Of a stretch of DNA of 64,000 nucleotides, positions 8,535 to 18,277 are shown one piece after another; position 1 is the stretch's first letter, and every line of letters starts with the position of its first letter. The notes beneath the pieces are model-generated. The model had not been told where the DNA came from. It did no database searches and saw only the letters and a list, made by a program, of their open reading frames with translations. The stretch covers positions 372,001-436,000 of the forward strand of contig CP091035.1 in NCBI GenBank assembly GCA_039725955.1. The letters run 5' to 3'. This stretch comes from Sinorhizobium sp. B11 (GTDB taxonomy: Bacteria; Pseudomonadota; Alphaproteobacteria; Rhizobiales; Rhizobiaceae). A program made the position numbers and the translations under genes.

Positions 8535-8836
8535 TGACCGCAAGGCACAAAGGTAGGCTGGCAGCCAGTTCCGAAGGCGCCTGCCAGATAGGCGCACGTA
8601 TGATGGTGGCCTCCAGATATGTCGAATGTCTTCATCGCCTCGCACGTCAGGCCCAACGCGCCGAGCTGCCTGAGCTGGCGGAGAAGCTTGGCGACGTGGC
8701 GCACACCATCGAAGCGATATCGCAAGAGATCGCGTTCGGCGATCAAGGCGCGCTTGTTTTAGGAAGGGCTGGTCGTTTGATCGGGACCGCCGAGGCGCTG
8801 GTGGAGAAGTCGGCTCGCCAAGGTCTTTTTCACTGA
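8534..8836 (+). CDS. Hypothetical helical protein coupled to 8211-8534
   Basis: A 100-residue product whose ATG overlaps the preceding TGA (ATGA), with GGAGG just upstream, so translation is probably coupled. It is Ala-rich and mostly helical (ECLHRLARQAQRAELPELAE, then KLGDVAHTIEAISQEIAFGD). No family recognised. The pairing with the heat-shock-promoter gene suggests a shared stress role. Confidence 0.65.
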   Translation: MTARHKGRLAASSEGACQIGARMMVASRYVECLHRLARQAQRAELPELAEKLGDVAHTIEAISQEIAFGDQGALVLGRAGRLIGTAEALVEKSARQGLFH

Positions 8837-9067
8837 GATTGCTGACGCGACGCGGACGCTGGCAGGCAGTTCGCCTACGTGATGGCAGTCAGTGTTCCTG
8901 GCCTCCTAAGCCCTTCGAGAGTCGTGGATTAGTGGGATCGATACGATGCGGAAACTCCGACATTTCTCGGCTCGGGGGAGCACGGCAGGCGACGATCGTT
9001 TGAGCGCGATCGCGCCAAACTGATCGGATCTAGAAGCTTGCGCCGACTTGAGTTCCAAAGGCAGGCG

Positions 9068-9391
9068 CTAACGCAGGACGTCTTCCGACCATACCGGGAC
9101 AATGAGAGTGCGCACGCGCGTCAGGCGCCGGATCTTCATGGAGCCGAATTCGCTGCCATGCGGGATGTGAAGGGTCATTCGCAGATGGATCTTCTTGCCG
9201 CAGCCTTCGCATTTGAACCTGCCGAGCAGCCGGTCGAGGGACAGGTTTCCACACAGCGTCTCAAGATCACCTGGTAGGTAATTGTAAGTGACCCGGCAGA
9301 AGTCGCAGGTGACGACAATGATTTGTCCCTGGGCGGCCGCAGCTCTTACCATCCAAGACCGTAGCCTTTTGAGCGGATGAATCTCAGGCAT
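9068..9391 (-). CDS. Zinc-ribbon-like hypothetical protein
   Basis: A 107-residue product with two Cys pairs, CDFC near residue 29 and CEGCG near residue 62, spaced as in a zinc ribbon, separated by DLETLCGNLSLDRLLGRF. The same arrangement occurs in short alphaproteobacterial proteins of unknown function. Its ATG overlaps the stop of an upstream minus-strand frame ending VKAGDA. That frame has no clear start but could be a truncated partner gene. Confidence 0.6.
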   Translation of the reverse strand: MPEIHPLKRLRSWMVRAAAAQGQIIVVTCDFCRVTYNYLPGDLETLCGNLSLDRLLGRFKCEGCGKKIHLRMTLHIPHGSEFGSMKIRRLTRVRTLIVPVWSEDVLR

Positions 9392-9798
9392 CGCCGGCCT
9401 TCACCGCGGTGTGCTTCCAGCCAGCCCTTGGCGGTATTCCTCCGCCCGCGGCGACCCGAAAATTCAGTTCGATCTGAGCAGCCTTGCGCGCTTCCCTCAT
9501 GGTCGACGCCCAGATTGACACCAGAAATTTGCGGATCTTGAACGTGTATTTCGTTTTTGGCGGGCGGGCGCCAACCTGATGTCCGACGCGAAAGCAGCGC
9601 CGCGCGAAATCGACATCATTATTTTGGCGACGCTTGAGGGGTTGAAGCTCCCACTATGCGTCAAACGCCGTCTTTCTCTTGGCGCGCTGTTGGGTTTTGT
9701 TGAGGATCGCGGCCTCCTTCGGTCATCTTGTTTCCTATTTGTTCTACGTCCGGGCAAGTGTCAACAACTCGATAAAGCGGCGATAGCCGAAAGGGCTA
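9392..9798. other. Probable fragment of an upstream gene, minus strand
   Basis: A minus-strand frame ends at the start of the zinc-ribbon gene and reads back through GARPPKTKYTFKIRKFLVSI, but has no start codon with a ribosome site and meets stops near 9660. It may be a decayed gene. Nothing else is seen. Confidence 0.3.
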
Positions 9799-10125
9799 TC
9801 AGCCTTGCACACTAAGACGGTCGCCGGAAAAGGCTTCTTCCAGATTTCTGTCGTGGACCAGAGCGAACGCGGAGATATCGGCTTCCTTGGCCGCTAGAAG
9901 CAGCGCCTGTCTCAGTTCCTCCGGGCTCGTTGCGCCGATAAGAGCATCGGCGCAGGCTTTGACGGCGACAACATAGTCCTCGCCGTCGTCCAGGGGCCAG
10001 CCCTGCATGAGAATACGCGCCACATCGGCCAGTGTGCGAAGGACAACGAAGGGTCGCTCGTCGCGGAACTTCAATCCGACCGGCGCAAAGGCCGAATTTT
10101 TATTCGCTGCCATGCCTTCACCCAT
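9799..10125 (-). CDS. DUF982 protein
   Basis: A 108-residue product (104 if the ATG at 10113 is used). The family pattern is present: FVVLRTLADVARILMQGWP, then an Asp-rich turn, AVKACADALIG, and a C-terminal helix (ELRQALLLAAKEADI). DUF982 is a short family common in Rhizobiales with no known function. A second member lies at 44205-44504. Neither possible start has an ideally spaced ribosome site. The final residues (NLEEAFSGDRLSVQG) extend beyond the usual domain. Confidence 0.75.
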   Translation of the reverse strand: MGEGMAANKNSAFAPVGLKFRDERPFVVLRTLADVARILMQGWPLDDGEDYVVAVKACADALIGATSPEELRQALLLAAKEADISAFALVHDRNLEEAFSGDRLSVQG

Positions 10126-10665
10126 GTATTGAAAGTAACTTTATACACGAGGATACGAGCGGCGTATGTCACATAGTTAAAACAACGTTAATTTGCTGAG
10201 AGAGTTACAGGAAACCCGTTGGAGCGTCTGACGCAACCTTGCGATCAAGTTCTGGATGTCTCGATGCCGGTCAACCGATCGTCGCGGCTATTCCGAACCT
10301 GATCCGCGTCGGCCCCTGATCCGAAGCCAAGAGGACACGGGGCCCCGTCGTTGCAGTTGGCCACCGCTGAGCATCACTTAGTCTCCGGATTGAGGCGTAG
10401 GGCTGGTCACCGCGGAAAGCCGGTTCTTCAGCAAAGCCGTTGATCCTCGCCGTAACATCAAGTCCATCGGGGACATGTTGTCGACGGGGATAACTGTCCG
10501 TTGCCCACCGCCTGCTCAAGCGTTCAGCGCCAAGACCAAAAAACGAAACCCTGCTCTTCCCTCGCCTGCCCAGACGGCATTTGCCCGCGCCAGCGTTGGC
10601 TTCGTCCTTGAGGTTTCAGGTGCCAGCGGCCGGGAACCACGGGCTTGCGTCGTGGTTGGGAAATC
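10126..10665. other. Intergenic, no gene seen
   Basis: Short overlapping frames only. Just before 10666 there is GGAAC-N16-GGTT (10630-10654), an EcfG-like sequence, but it lies so close to the next start codon that its use is doubtful. Confidence 0.35.
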
Positions 10666-10965
10666 ATGCCCTATTTGATCGAGATCCTGCTGCCCATCAT
10701 ACGCTCGCGTCGAAGCCGCACAAATCTTCAGACGGTGCGCGACGAACTTACCGAGAGGTTTGGTGGAGCGACGCTCCATGTTAACGCCCCGGCTGAAGGC
10801 ATCTGGGAGAATGATGGCTACCTTGAACGCGACCATATCGTTGTCGTTGAGTTCATGACAAGCGACATCGATCACGCGTGGTGGCATTCATACCGCAAGG
10901 ATTTGGAACTTCGCTTTCGCCAACAGGAGATCGTCCTCAGAGCAACGCATATAGACCGCCTCTAG
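10666..10965 (+). CDS. Conserved hypothetical protein
   Basis: A 99-residue product beginning MPYLIEILLPI. The body contains LTERFGGATLHVNAPAEG, then VVEFMTSDIDHAWWHSYRKD, and ends RQQEIVLRATHIDRL. This layout is one I recognise from a widespread short bacterial family of unknown function: a ferredoxin-like alpha/beta fold with a Trp-Trp pair. The ATG at 10666 is chosen because family members start at this point; the seven upstream codons are less likely. The ribosome site is weak. Confidence 0.75.
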   Translation: MPYLIEILLPIIRSRRSRTNLQTVRDELTERFGGATLHVNAPAEGIWENDGYLERDHIVVVEFMTSDIDHAWWHSYRKDLELRFRQQEIVLRATHIDRL

Positions 10966-11553
10966 GGCGATATCCCGAAGGAAAGGGAAGAGAGGAGTTC
11001 ACCTCCTCGCACCTGCGCGGCATAGGATGGCTTTAGTACAAGACACCACCATCGTTGCCGGACCTCGAGCGTCTCGAAATTTTCCGAGGGCGCTCGACCT
11101 CGAGGAAGGGAGCGGCCCTCTCACCCCGCGCAGACCGTCACCGCAGAGGCCGGCGGATGCCGCTGCGGAGGTTCGCGTGATGTGGGGTGGCAAGCCTTAG
11201 ATGGAAGGTCCGACCTCATACCACAAGCCGTGGATCCGGGGCAGTACGATAGCGGACGAATAATCTCGATGCCCCGAAACGGCAATTCCTCCCCATACCA
11301 GCTGTCTGAAAGACAAACTTACCGAGGCCGGCGCGGTTAACGCATCGTCAATACCCGGCTTTCCCTCACGTGCGCGGCCGACCATTCACGAGATTGAAGA
11401 AACACTTGCGCAGAATATCGAGTTCACGGCGGGTGTTTCGGGCATGTCAACAGACGCGCACCTCCCATCGTCTTAACACCGCGGCAATAACTGCCACGAG
11501 TGGTTGGCGCGACGTGACAGAGGCCACGAGATTTTGACAAGGGTAGTTTTGCA
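10966..11553. other. Intergenic, no gene seen
   Basis: No frame with recognisable content. A short stretch near 11320-11420 reads like coding sequence on the + strand but is broken by stops. Confidence 0.35.
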
Positions 11554-12296
11554 ATGGCAGTCAATCGTTGGCTCGGCGTCTCCAAGAAGCCCCTTGTGAT
11601 CGCGCATCGGGGCGGCGCCCTGCTGGCGCAGGAAAACAGCAAGGCAGCTTTTCGCGCCGCCGCGAAGGCAAAAGCCGATGCGATCGAAACCGATGTCCGC
11701 ATCACCCGAGACGGAATCCTCGTGAACTTTCACGACGCTGACCTGCAACGGCTCTGTGGCGATCGACGAAGTGTGGCCGAGCTCGATCTCCGCACGCTAA
11801 AATCCCTCGTTCCGGCGATCATGACATTGGCGGAGGCGATAGCTTCTTCCGCGCCACTTGGATTGTTGCTGGATGTGAAGCTGATGGACAGGACGTATCT
11901 GCCTTTAATCCTCGCTGAAATCTCTCGCGCCGACGCGACTGGGCGCACTCTTCTTGGACTTCGTGACATCGCTCTTATCGAAGCAGCCCGAGACATCGCA
12001 GCCGACATTGCGATACTCGCGCTTGCAAGCGATCCGGAGCTGCACCAACGCGCCGCGCAGGCGGGCGCCAATTGGTTTCGTCTGTGGCAGGGCGAGCTGC
12101 TCGGGGACGTGCGGCTTCGATCAGAGGCGCCGGCATGCGGCTTGCGGTCATGGTGGGGCAGCCGCGTGATGTGCCCTTGCCGGAATATCCGCGCTACCCC
12201 GTCGGCCTGGTCGATGCGGAGGGGTTGAAGGAAATCGCCATCGCAGACCCGGACGCGATCATGCTCGACGACCCTTATCTCCTCACCCGACCATGA
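11554..12296 (+). pseudogene. Glycerophosphodiester phosphodiesterase, frameshifted
   Basis: The first frame (11554 to about 12110) has the GDPD hallmarks IAHRGGALLAQENSKAAF and IETDVRITRDGILVNFHDAD, the TIM-barrel entry with the metal-binding Glu/Asp and catalytic His residues. Near 12105-12115 homology moves to another frame, which continues AASIRGAGMRLAVMVGQP and ends DPDAIMLDDPYLLTRP at 12296. Adding one base in GACGTGCGG restores a protein of about 247 residues. The enzyme would hydrolyse glycerophosphodiesters to glycerol-3-phosphate and an alcohol. As read it is truncated before the last barrel strands; a sequencing error is possible. Confidence 0.8.
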
Positions 12297-12637
12297 GCAC
12301 ACATCCGCGAGTGTCAGCGTCAATCTGGCCGACCAGGGGCGGTGAGCGTCGACAAAGCGTCGGTCAAACGTCCCACCGGCTTTTTGTACTAAGGTCGTCG
12401 CGAAATCAGAGGAACGAAGGCGCCAAATGGGCCAGCCGCGCCAGACCGCTCCCTCTGGCAGAGCCTCCGCGCGCCTCGCCGCCTGTTGATCCTATCCCAC
12501 CAACGTGACGTGACCTGACCAGGCGTAGCTGACCGATTCATGTCAATCTTGTCGCCCGGCAACGGCCCAGAAGGCTGCAAGGCGCTGACATAGTCCCGCC
12601 ACAGAGCTCGTCCTATTAACGCTTGTTTGACAAGTGG
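12297..12637. other. Intergenic, no gene seen
   Basis: The only frames are short and contradict each other. No clear promoter motif. Confidence 0.35.
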
Positions 12638-13252
12638 ATGAGAATTATGAGGCTCCTTGCTATTCTGATCGCTACTCTCTTGCTGAGCGTCGTTCAGTCT
12701 GACGCTCAGGTGTATGCGCCTTACGACGGATATGATGACTATGGCGGCTACGGTTACGACGAGCCGTACAGCCCCTACCCACCGCCGCCGATATACGAGC
12801 CACGTCCCCGCTACCGAAACCCGCCACCACACCGGGCGCCCATTACCAGATCGGCAGGATCGATCGCGATCGTTACAGGGGAACACGCTCTCTATTACAC
12901 CACGCCGTGGGGAGAGCAGTACGTCTATCCCATCGCCGTGGGTCGTGAAGGCAAACAATGGTACGGAGTGACCCGGGTAATCTCGAAGAAAGAACATCCG
13001 GAGTGGCGACCGACTGCGAGCATGCGTCAGAAGAATCCAAGGCTGCCTGCCGTCGTCAAACCTGGCCCGAACAATCCTCTTGGCACACGGGCGATATATC
13101 TTGCCGATGGGCTGCTACGCATCCACGGAACCAACGACCCCTCGTCCATTGGGACCAATGCGTCGAGCGGTTGCTTTCGAATGTATCGCCAAGACGTAGA
13201 GGAACTTTACGATATGGTGCAGCCGGGGACACAGGTTATCGTTCACCGTTGA
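12638..13252 (+). CDS. L,D-transpeptidase (YkuD domain), exported
   Basis: A 204-residue product. An N-terminal signal peptide (LLAILIATLLLSVVQSDAQ) is followed by a Tyr/Pro-rich linker rich in YDGY and PPP repeats. A YkuD catalytic domain from about residue 75 to the end has the active-site signature IHGTNDPSSIGTNASSGCFR, with His and the nucleophilic Cys. Such enzymes cross-link peptidoglycan stems or attach proteins in the periplasm. The flexible linker suggests it spans from membrane to wall. Start: ATG at 12638 is chosen over the upstream TTG-type start; ATG 12647 is also possible. Complete. Confidence 0.9.
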   Translation: MRIMRLLAILIATLLLSVVQSDAQVYAPYDGYDDYGGYGYDEPYSPYPPPPIYEPRPRYRNPPPHRAPITRSAGSIAIVTGEHALYYTTPWGEQYVYPIAVGREGKQWYGVTRVISKKEHPEWRPTASMRQKNPRLPAVVKPGPNNPLGTRAIYLADGLLRIHGTNDPSSIGTNASSGCFRMYRQDVEELYDMVQPGTQVIVHR

Positions 13253-14258
13253 CCTTAACCAACGCAACGTTGCCGTGATCGAATAGGCTCCCACTCCGAC
13301 CGACCTTGCAGACATCGCCGATGCAACCCTCTCGGCGGACATGCCGGTGGAAGCCTGTAGAATTTCTCCCGGGACCAATCCAGCCGGTTCCGCTTGAGTG
13401 GAACGAAGATGAATTTCTTTGACAACGACATTGGGTGACCCAGGAACCTTAGTTTGAGTAACGTTTGCTAAGTGCTTCGATCCACTCGTCCAGTTCGCAC
13501 CCGTTGAACGTATCGAGAGCGAAGGGGGGCGATCCAGCGCAAGCGCCTCCAGTTGGAGAATGCAAGCTGGCGTTAATCTGTGGCATTTAAGCCGCCCATA
13601 GCGATCCCCGGGAAAGACCTGACCTTTTTACCAGTTCGGGGCCTGGCGTTGGAGCGGGCTTGCCGAAATTGACGAGTGTCGCATTGACCTGAGTGTTGGC
13701 ATTATCAGCCGCCTGCCCGGAGCGGTCATCGATTTCTTCAAAGACAATCCTGTCATCGCGTTTTATAGAGGACAAAATGTGCGTCTGGGACAAATTACGT
13801 CCGAACTTTCAATGTTGCGACCATCCCGGAGGTCCTCCTCGTTGAGATCATAACCCATCAGGACGCTCAAGGGCCGATGCCTTCATCCTTGACTCGACTT
13901 GCCTTAGCAGGGTTTGAAGACGGCGTCCTAGGATCGCTAGCAGCAAACAGCCTTGGGACGTCAAACGAAGACGATGTCGTTCATCCCTGTTGGTGTCGCG
14001 ATAGATACATTGCTCGGTAGTGGCAGCGGCCGAACTGTTTTTCTGCCGCTGAACCAGAGCACGAAACACTCAAACCGGGCAAGCCGTCTATCCTGCTCAC
14101 GCAGCGCACGGGTGGGGCCAGGCTCGGCTCCCATGGCAAAGGCAACCCCTACATGATGCTCGCAGCCATTCTGCCCGTGCGTCCCGCAACTAGGCGACCG
14201 CGGTCGATCAGGTCGCCGTGCTCGAGCTCGATAAGGGCGTAGTTCAAAAATGGGCCAG
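13253..14258. other. Kilobase without a convincing gene
   Basis: Minus-strand frames 13587-13793 and 13848-14069 are open but show no signature, and the second has Arg-rich shadow composition. No mobile-element ends were found. Confidence 0.35.
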
Positions 14259-14711
14259 TCAAGATAGTCTGTCCGCCGTCGTGCTCATCCATGCCCTATG
14301 ACGTTCCTCATCCAAGTGTGCACTCATGAAAAACGCCTTCGTGGCCGGGATGGCATCCTCGTGCCGGATTGCACGCTCATACGCCGTGACGGTATCGTCC
14401 TCGTTCGTTTTCATCGCCTTAAGGATGGCGGCATCGCCCATAATTTCCGCTAGAGCGATCTTGCCAGTCGTCAGCACCTTCTTCAAATCGCCTCCGGGCG
14501 GCGCCTGCAAACCCAATTCGCGGGCCATCGCGGTAAGCACCTTAAGGTGTTGTAGATGGTCCTGTTTGAAGATTGCGAGTTGTGCGCTGAGCTCCTTGTT
14601 GTCGAGCCGATCCATGCAGGACTCGTAGGCGGCGATCGCGTCGTGCTCAAGAAAGATCAGATCCGCTACCAGCTCTTCGATACTGGATCCCTCGCCGACC
14701 ATCGTGACCAT
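14259..14711 (-). CDS. Ferritin-like DUF2383 protein
   Basis: A 150-residue product from the ATG at 14711, preceded by GAGGAA. It is an all-helical protein with two repeats of a metal-site pattern: LIFLEHDAIAAYESCMDR with E/H near residue 20, and HLDEERHRAWM near the C-terminus. KQDHLQHLKVLTAMARELG lies between them. This is the ferritin-like/DUF2383 arrangement. Members are thought to bind iron or act in stress, but function is not established. An unusual inverted repeat lies 53-72 bases upstream of the start. Confidence 0.75.
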   Translation of the reverse strand: MVTMVGEGSSIEELVADLIFLEHDAIAAYESCMDRLDNKELSAQLAIFKQDHLQHLKVLTAMARELGLQAPPGGDLKKVLTTGKIALAEIMGDAAILKAMKTNEDDTVTAYERAIRHEDAIPATKAFFMSAHLDEERHRAWMSTTADRLS

Positions 14712-14763
14712 GTTGCTTCCTCTCTGCGATGTTTCCCAGCACCAATGGTCGAGGGGCATCGAT

Positions 14764-14783
14764 GTTCCCCAGGCTCGGGGAAC
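14764..14783. repeat. Perfect inverted repeat upstream of the ferritin-like gene
   Basis: GTTCCCC and GGGGAAC flank AGGCTC. It lies between two divergent start regions (14711 minus and 14939 plus), so it could be an operator. It also contains GGAAC on both strands, but no CGTT follows at the right spacing. Confidence 0.5.
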
Positions 14784-14938
14784 TGTTCGCTACCGTACGC
14801 AGATCACTGCGCGCGACGTGACAATCAGGTTCAGGCTGCTCGCCACTCCCAGCGATCATTAAGGCGACCGACAGGCGGAAACGCGCAGGGGAACAATTAC
14901 GCGCAGCAGCCATTAGAGTGTTGGGGAGAGGAGGCTGG

Positions 14939-15070
14939 ATGTTCGTTCTGCTGACAATCTTGAGCGCCCTGATTGCCACATTGTTCGTGGCCTCGGTTGT
15001 GGCGACCATTCATGAACTGAAAAGGGAAAGTGCCGACAAAAGTACATCGCGTGGCGCACTTCCATGGTAA
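14939..15070 (+). CDS. Small single-span membrane protein
   Basis: A 43-residue frame with a near-ideal ribosome site (GAGAGGAGG) six bases before the ATG. The product begins MFVLLTILSALIATLFVASV, one membrane helix, then has a short charged tail (HELKRESADKS). It is divergent from the ferritin-like gene. Too short for family assignment, but the ribosome site and clean helix argue for a real gene. Confidence 0.6.
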   Translation: MFVLLTILSALIATLFVASVVATIHELKRESADKSTSRGALPW

Positions 15071-15609
15071 AATCGGCAGCAGCCTGCCAAGCGTATAAAC
15101 AGCTGCACTGAAGAAGGTTTAGTCCTTCTCACACACCGACTTCTGCGAAATCGACCATCAAGCGTGGTTACTGCTCGTTGGTGCTCACGCACCCGTTTGA
15201 CCATCGGCCACCTTCACCGATTCACTCTGGCAACATCTTACCCCAGGGCCCTCATCGACGACCATGTTGCGAAATCGATCGACGTTCCGGAACAAACTGA
15301 TCGTATGCAAGTCATTACGATGGGATCGCGTGGCGGGCCTGTTCTCGCCCTTTCCTCTGTTCGCGCTGAGGCCGCGCGGTCCCACCAAGCACTTCCAGCT
15401 CAACTAGGCTGAAACGCGTTTTTCAAGCCACATATGGTAATCATTGGCTACTTCTCGTTCAGGCGTTCTGCGGATCTATCGCGTGGGTATTGGGTCATGG
15501 ACATTCGACACCCTCACCGGAACTTGGTTAAGTCATCGTCATCTTCAAAGATTGCCGACGACTATTGTCGTCGGTTAGTCACAAGCCCTGGCATGAATAG
15601 TGACATGCA
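15071..15609. other. Intergenic, no gene seen
   Basis: Frames at 15164-15412 (+) and 15185-15403 (-) are mutual shadows without signatures. Confidence 0.35.
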
Positions 15610-15984
15610 ATGCAGAAGGCGAAACGGTTTATTCAGCAGGTGAATCCGAAGTATTTCATCACGGCCATGGGTGTCGCGGCTCTGGCAGCATGTTCACAAT
15701 TTGAGCTTCTTGAGACGCCGCTCGCACGGGTGCCGCTGGTTGCGCCGGTGACCGACCAAGCAGTGATCGCAGATACCGTCGGACGTGGTCCTGTCGGCGC
15801 AACTGCGCTGGCCTGGGCCAATCCATCAACGGGCAGCGTGGGTGTCATTGAAGAGATCGCTTTCAGCATCGACGGTCCGAATGGATGCCGCCGTTTTGTG
15901 ACCAGCCGGCAATCGGTCGACGGGACAACGCGCTTCAGCGGCGTTCCCGGCCCGTCCGGTGACAGTTGGAAACCCACTGCCTAA
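15610..15984 (+). CDS. Lipoprotein with surface-antigen-like C-terminus
   Basis: A 124-residue product. The signal sequence ends with a lipobox (VAALAAC), so Cys 28 or so should be lipidated. The C-terminal half (ALAWANPSTGSVGVIEEIAF, then GCRRFVTSRQSVDGTTRFSG) resembles the last domain of short outer-membrane surface antigens of alphaproteobacteria, where a second Cys normally follows (CRR...C). Here the sequence ends GPSGDSWKPTA, so the end may be altered by a small frameshift. It overlaps the open frame, but not the chosen start, of the GH15 gene downstream. Confidence 0.65.
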   Translation: MQKAKRFIQQVNPKYFITAMGVAALAACSQFELLETPLARVPLVAPVTDQAVIADTVGRGPVGATALAWANPSTGSVGVIEEIAFSIDGPNGCRRFVTSRQSVDGTTRFSGVPGPSGDSWKPTA

Positions 15985-16133
15985 CAAGGGTTGATTTCAG
16001 CTTAACCCAATCTCTGTGGTCACTCTATGACTGCCTGCTTGGTCAGGTCGTTCTTTCAAATCCGGAATCCAGCCACGATCCCGGGACCCATTTGGTCTAT
16101 CATGCGTTTTCTCGTGGTTTGCATGGAGCGCTC

Positions 16134-17987
16134 ATGGACCCGCGAACAAAGTCCGATCGGCTGTCGCCGCAATCGCTTAGAGAGGCCACTGTGCCGAGGC
16201 CGATTTCGGATCACGGTGTTATCGGCGATCTCGCCACTATGGCGTTGGTTGCCAAGGACGGTGCAATCGATTTCATGTGCTGGCCGAATTTCGATAGCCC
16301 TACGATTTTTGCGGGCCTTCTCGACCCTGAGCGCGGCGGCGTCTTTGAGCTTCGCCCCGAAATCGACGACGCGCGGGTCACGCAGCAGTATCTCCCGGAT
16401 ACGAACGTCTTGCTCACGCGGTGGATGGGCAAGGATGCAAGTGCCGAATTGACCGATTTCATGGCGGTAAGGGACAGCGACAGCGATAGACCAACGACGG
16501 TTGGGCGCCGGCTTCGGGCAACACGTGGCGAAGTTCTCTTTACGATGCAATGTGCACCGCGTTTCAACTACGCCCGCGAATTGGTGACGCCCGATGTCGA
16601 CAAAACCGTCGCGTTGTGGCGGCCGTCGCAAGCTCAAGGTTTTCGTCTCTCTGCGAACTTGGCGCTCACAGCCGACGCTACCGCCGTCCGTGCCAGCGGG
16701 AGGCTTGTGGCCGGTGAAACGGCCGATTTCATTCTTTCGAGCATCGATGACGAGCAAATCGCAATCCCGGAGATCGATGACTTCGAAAATGCCACCATCG
16801 CCTTTTGGCAGGATTGGGCAGCGAAATCCACGTATCGCGGCCGCTGGCGGGAGATGGTCACCAGATCCGCCCTGTCGCTGAAATTGATGACGTCGCGGCG
16901 TCACGGCTCTATCGTCGCTGCCGGAACGTTCGGCTTGCCGGAAGCGCCCGGCGGCACTCGAAACTGGGACTACCGCGCAACCTGGATCCGCGATGCTTCC
17001 TTCACCGTCTATGCCTTAATGCGGCTCGGCTATAGGCAGGAGGCAGAAGCCTTTAATTCCTGGATCGGCAAGCGCGCCATGAAATGTGGCGCCGGTGGCA
17101 AACTCGACATCATGTATGCCGTCGACGGCAGCCGAGTGCCTGACGAGATCAGCTTGGATAGCCTGTCGGGTTATGACGGGTCACGTCCTGTGCGGATCGG
17201 CAACGGGGCAGCAGAGCAGTTCCAGCTCGATATTTATGGCGAGTTGATGGATGCGATCTACCTGAGCAACAAATATGGCCACGCTATCTCGCACGATGGG
17301 TGGAAAGGCGTGCGCGAAGTCATCGACTACGTCTGCCAACATTGGCAAGACGCGGACGCCGGCATCTGGGAAATGCGGCGCGAGCCGCAGCACTTTCTCC
17401 ATTCCCGGCTAATGTGCTGGGTTGCCGTTGATCGCGCAATCCGTCTTGCGAGCAAACGATCTCTTGCCGCGCCATTCAGCAGGTGGATCGATGTCCGCAA
17501 CGATATATACGAGGATATCTGGGCGGGCTTCTGGAACGAGGAGAAAGGGCACTTTGTCCAAACCAGGGGTGGAGACAGTCTCGATGCTTCCCTGCTGCTG
17601 ATGCCGCTGGTGCGTTTTGTCAGCGCCACGGATCCTCGTTGGCTCGCGACCCTTGATGCCATTGGAAAAACCTTGGCCGATGACGGCGTGGTTTATCGCT
17701 ACAAAAATGCAGATGGGTTGAGAGGCAGGGAAGGCGCATTCTCAGCTTGCTCTTTCTGGTATGCTGAATGCCTTGCGCGCGCCGGAGACCTGAAGAAGGC
17801 CCGCCGCGTGTTTGAATCCGTGCTCAATTACGCCAATGATCTCGGACTCTACGCAGAGGAATTCGATGTTCGCGGAGATCTGCTTGGCAATTTCCCGCAG
17901 GCGTTCACGCATTTGGCCCTGATCAGTGCAGCCTATTATCTCGACCGCGAACTTGACCGGCGCAACGATCAGGAATGGCGACCGTAA
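16134..17987 (+). CDS. Glycoside hydrolase family 15 protein (glucoamylase/trehalase-like)
   Basis: A 617-residue product from the ATG at 16134, which has GGAG upstream and lies just before the family start (PISDHGVIGDLATMALVAKD). The N-terminal beta-sandwich runs to about residue 250, followed by the (alpha/alpha)6 barrel: GTRNWDYRATWIRDASFTVY, then SGYDGSRPVRIGNGA, and GAFSACSFWYAECLARAG near the end, where the catalytic base region lies. Bacterial members hydrolyse alpha-glucosidic bonds, some specifically trehalose; substrate cannot be told here. No signal peptide, so cytoplasmic. It is complete, unlike the GH15 piece at the left edge. Confidence 0.9.
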   Translation: MDPRTKSDRLSPQSLREATVPRPISDHGVIGDLATMALVAKDGAIDFMCWPNFDSPTIFAGLLDPERGGVFELRPEIDDARVTQQYLPDTNVLLTRWMGKDASAELTDFMAVRDSDSDRPTTVGRRLRATRGEVLFTMQCAPRFNYARELVTPDVDKTVALWRPSQAQGFRLSANLALTADATAVRASGRLVAGETADFILSSIDDEQIAIPEIDDFENATIAFWQDWAAKSTYRGRWREMVTRSALSLKLMTSRRHGSIVAAGTFGLPEAPGGTRNWDYRATWIRDASFTVYALMRLGYRQEAEAFNSWIGKRAMKCGAGGKLDIMYAVDGSRVPDEISLDSLSGYDGSRPVRIGNGAAEQFQLDIYGELMDAIYLSNKYGHAISHDGWKGVREVIDYVCQHWQDADAGIWEMRREPQHFLHSRLMCWVAVDRAIRLASKRSLAAPFSRWIDVRNDIYEDIWAGFWNEEKGHFVQTRGGDSLDASLLLMPLVRFVSATDPRWLATLDAIGKTLADDGVVYRYKNADGLRGREGAFSACSFWYAECLARAGDLKKARRVFESVLNYANDLGLYAEEFDVRGDLLGNFPQAFTHLALISAAYYLDRELDRRNDQEWRP

Positions 17988-18277
17988 GATGCACTGGTTC
18001 GCCGCTCTAACAGTGCTTCAATCAAGGCAGCTACGCGAGGGTGTCTTGGTTTGTCTCCGACCTGGGCCTTCGTGTTTCCGTCAGGAACCGCCCGGCTTGT
18101 TGGCGGCGACGGCTTTTACGATGTCACCTGAGGGAGGAGGGCCTCCGTCGTGCCTGCCATGAAATCGCGGCTGACGAGGTGGTGGCAGGCGATTGGCGCG
18201 GAGCGAAATGAAATGTCGTCGCTCTGAGAGGTCTTGCGCGGCCGGGCGTGAACAGGGAGAAACCTTCCACGGGACCG

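Noticed and set aside
10630..10654. EcfG-like GGAAC-N16-GGTT before 10666
   Set aside because: The -10 would be about 12 bases from the start codon, leaving almost no leader; kept only as a note.
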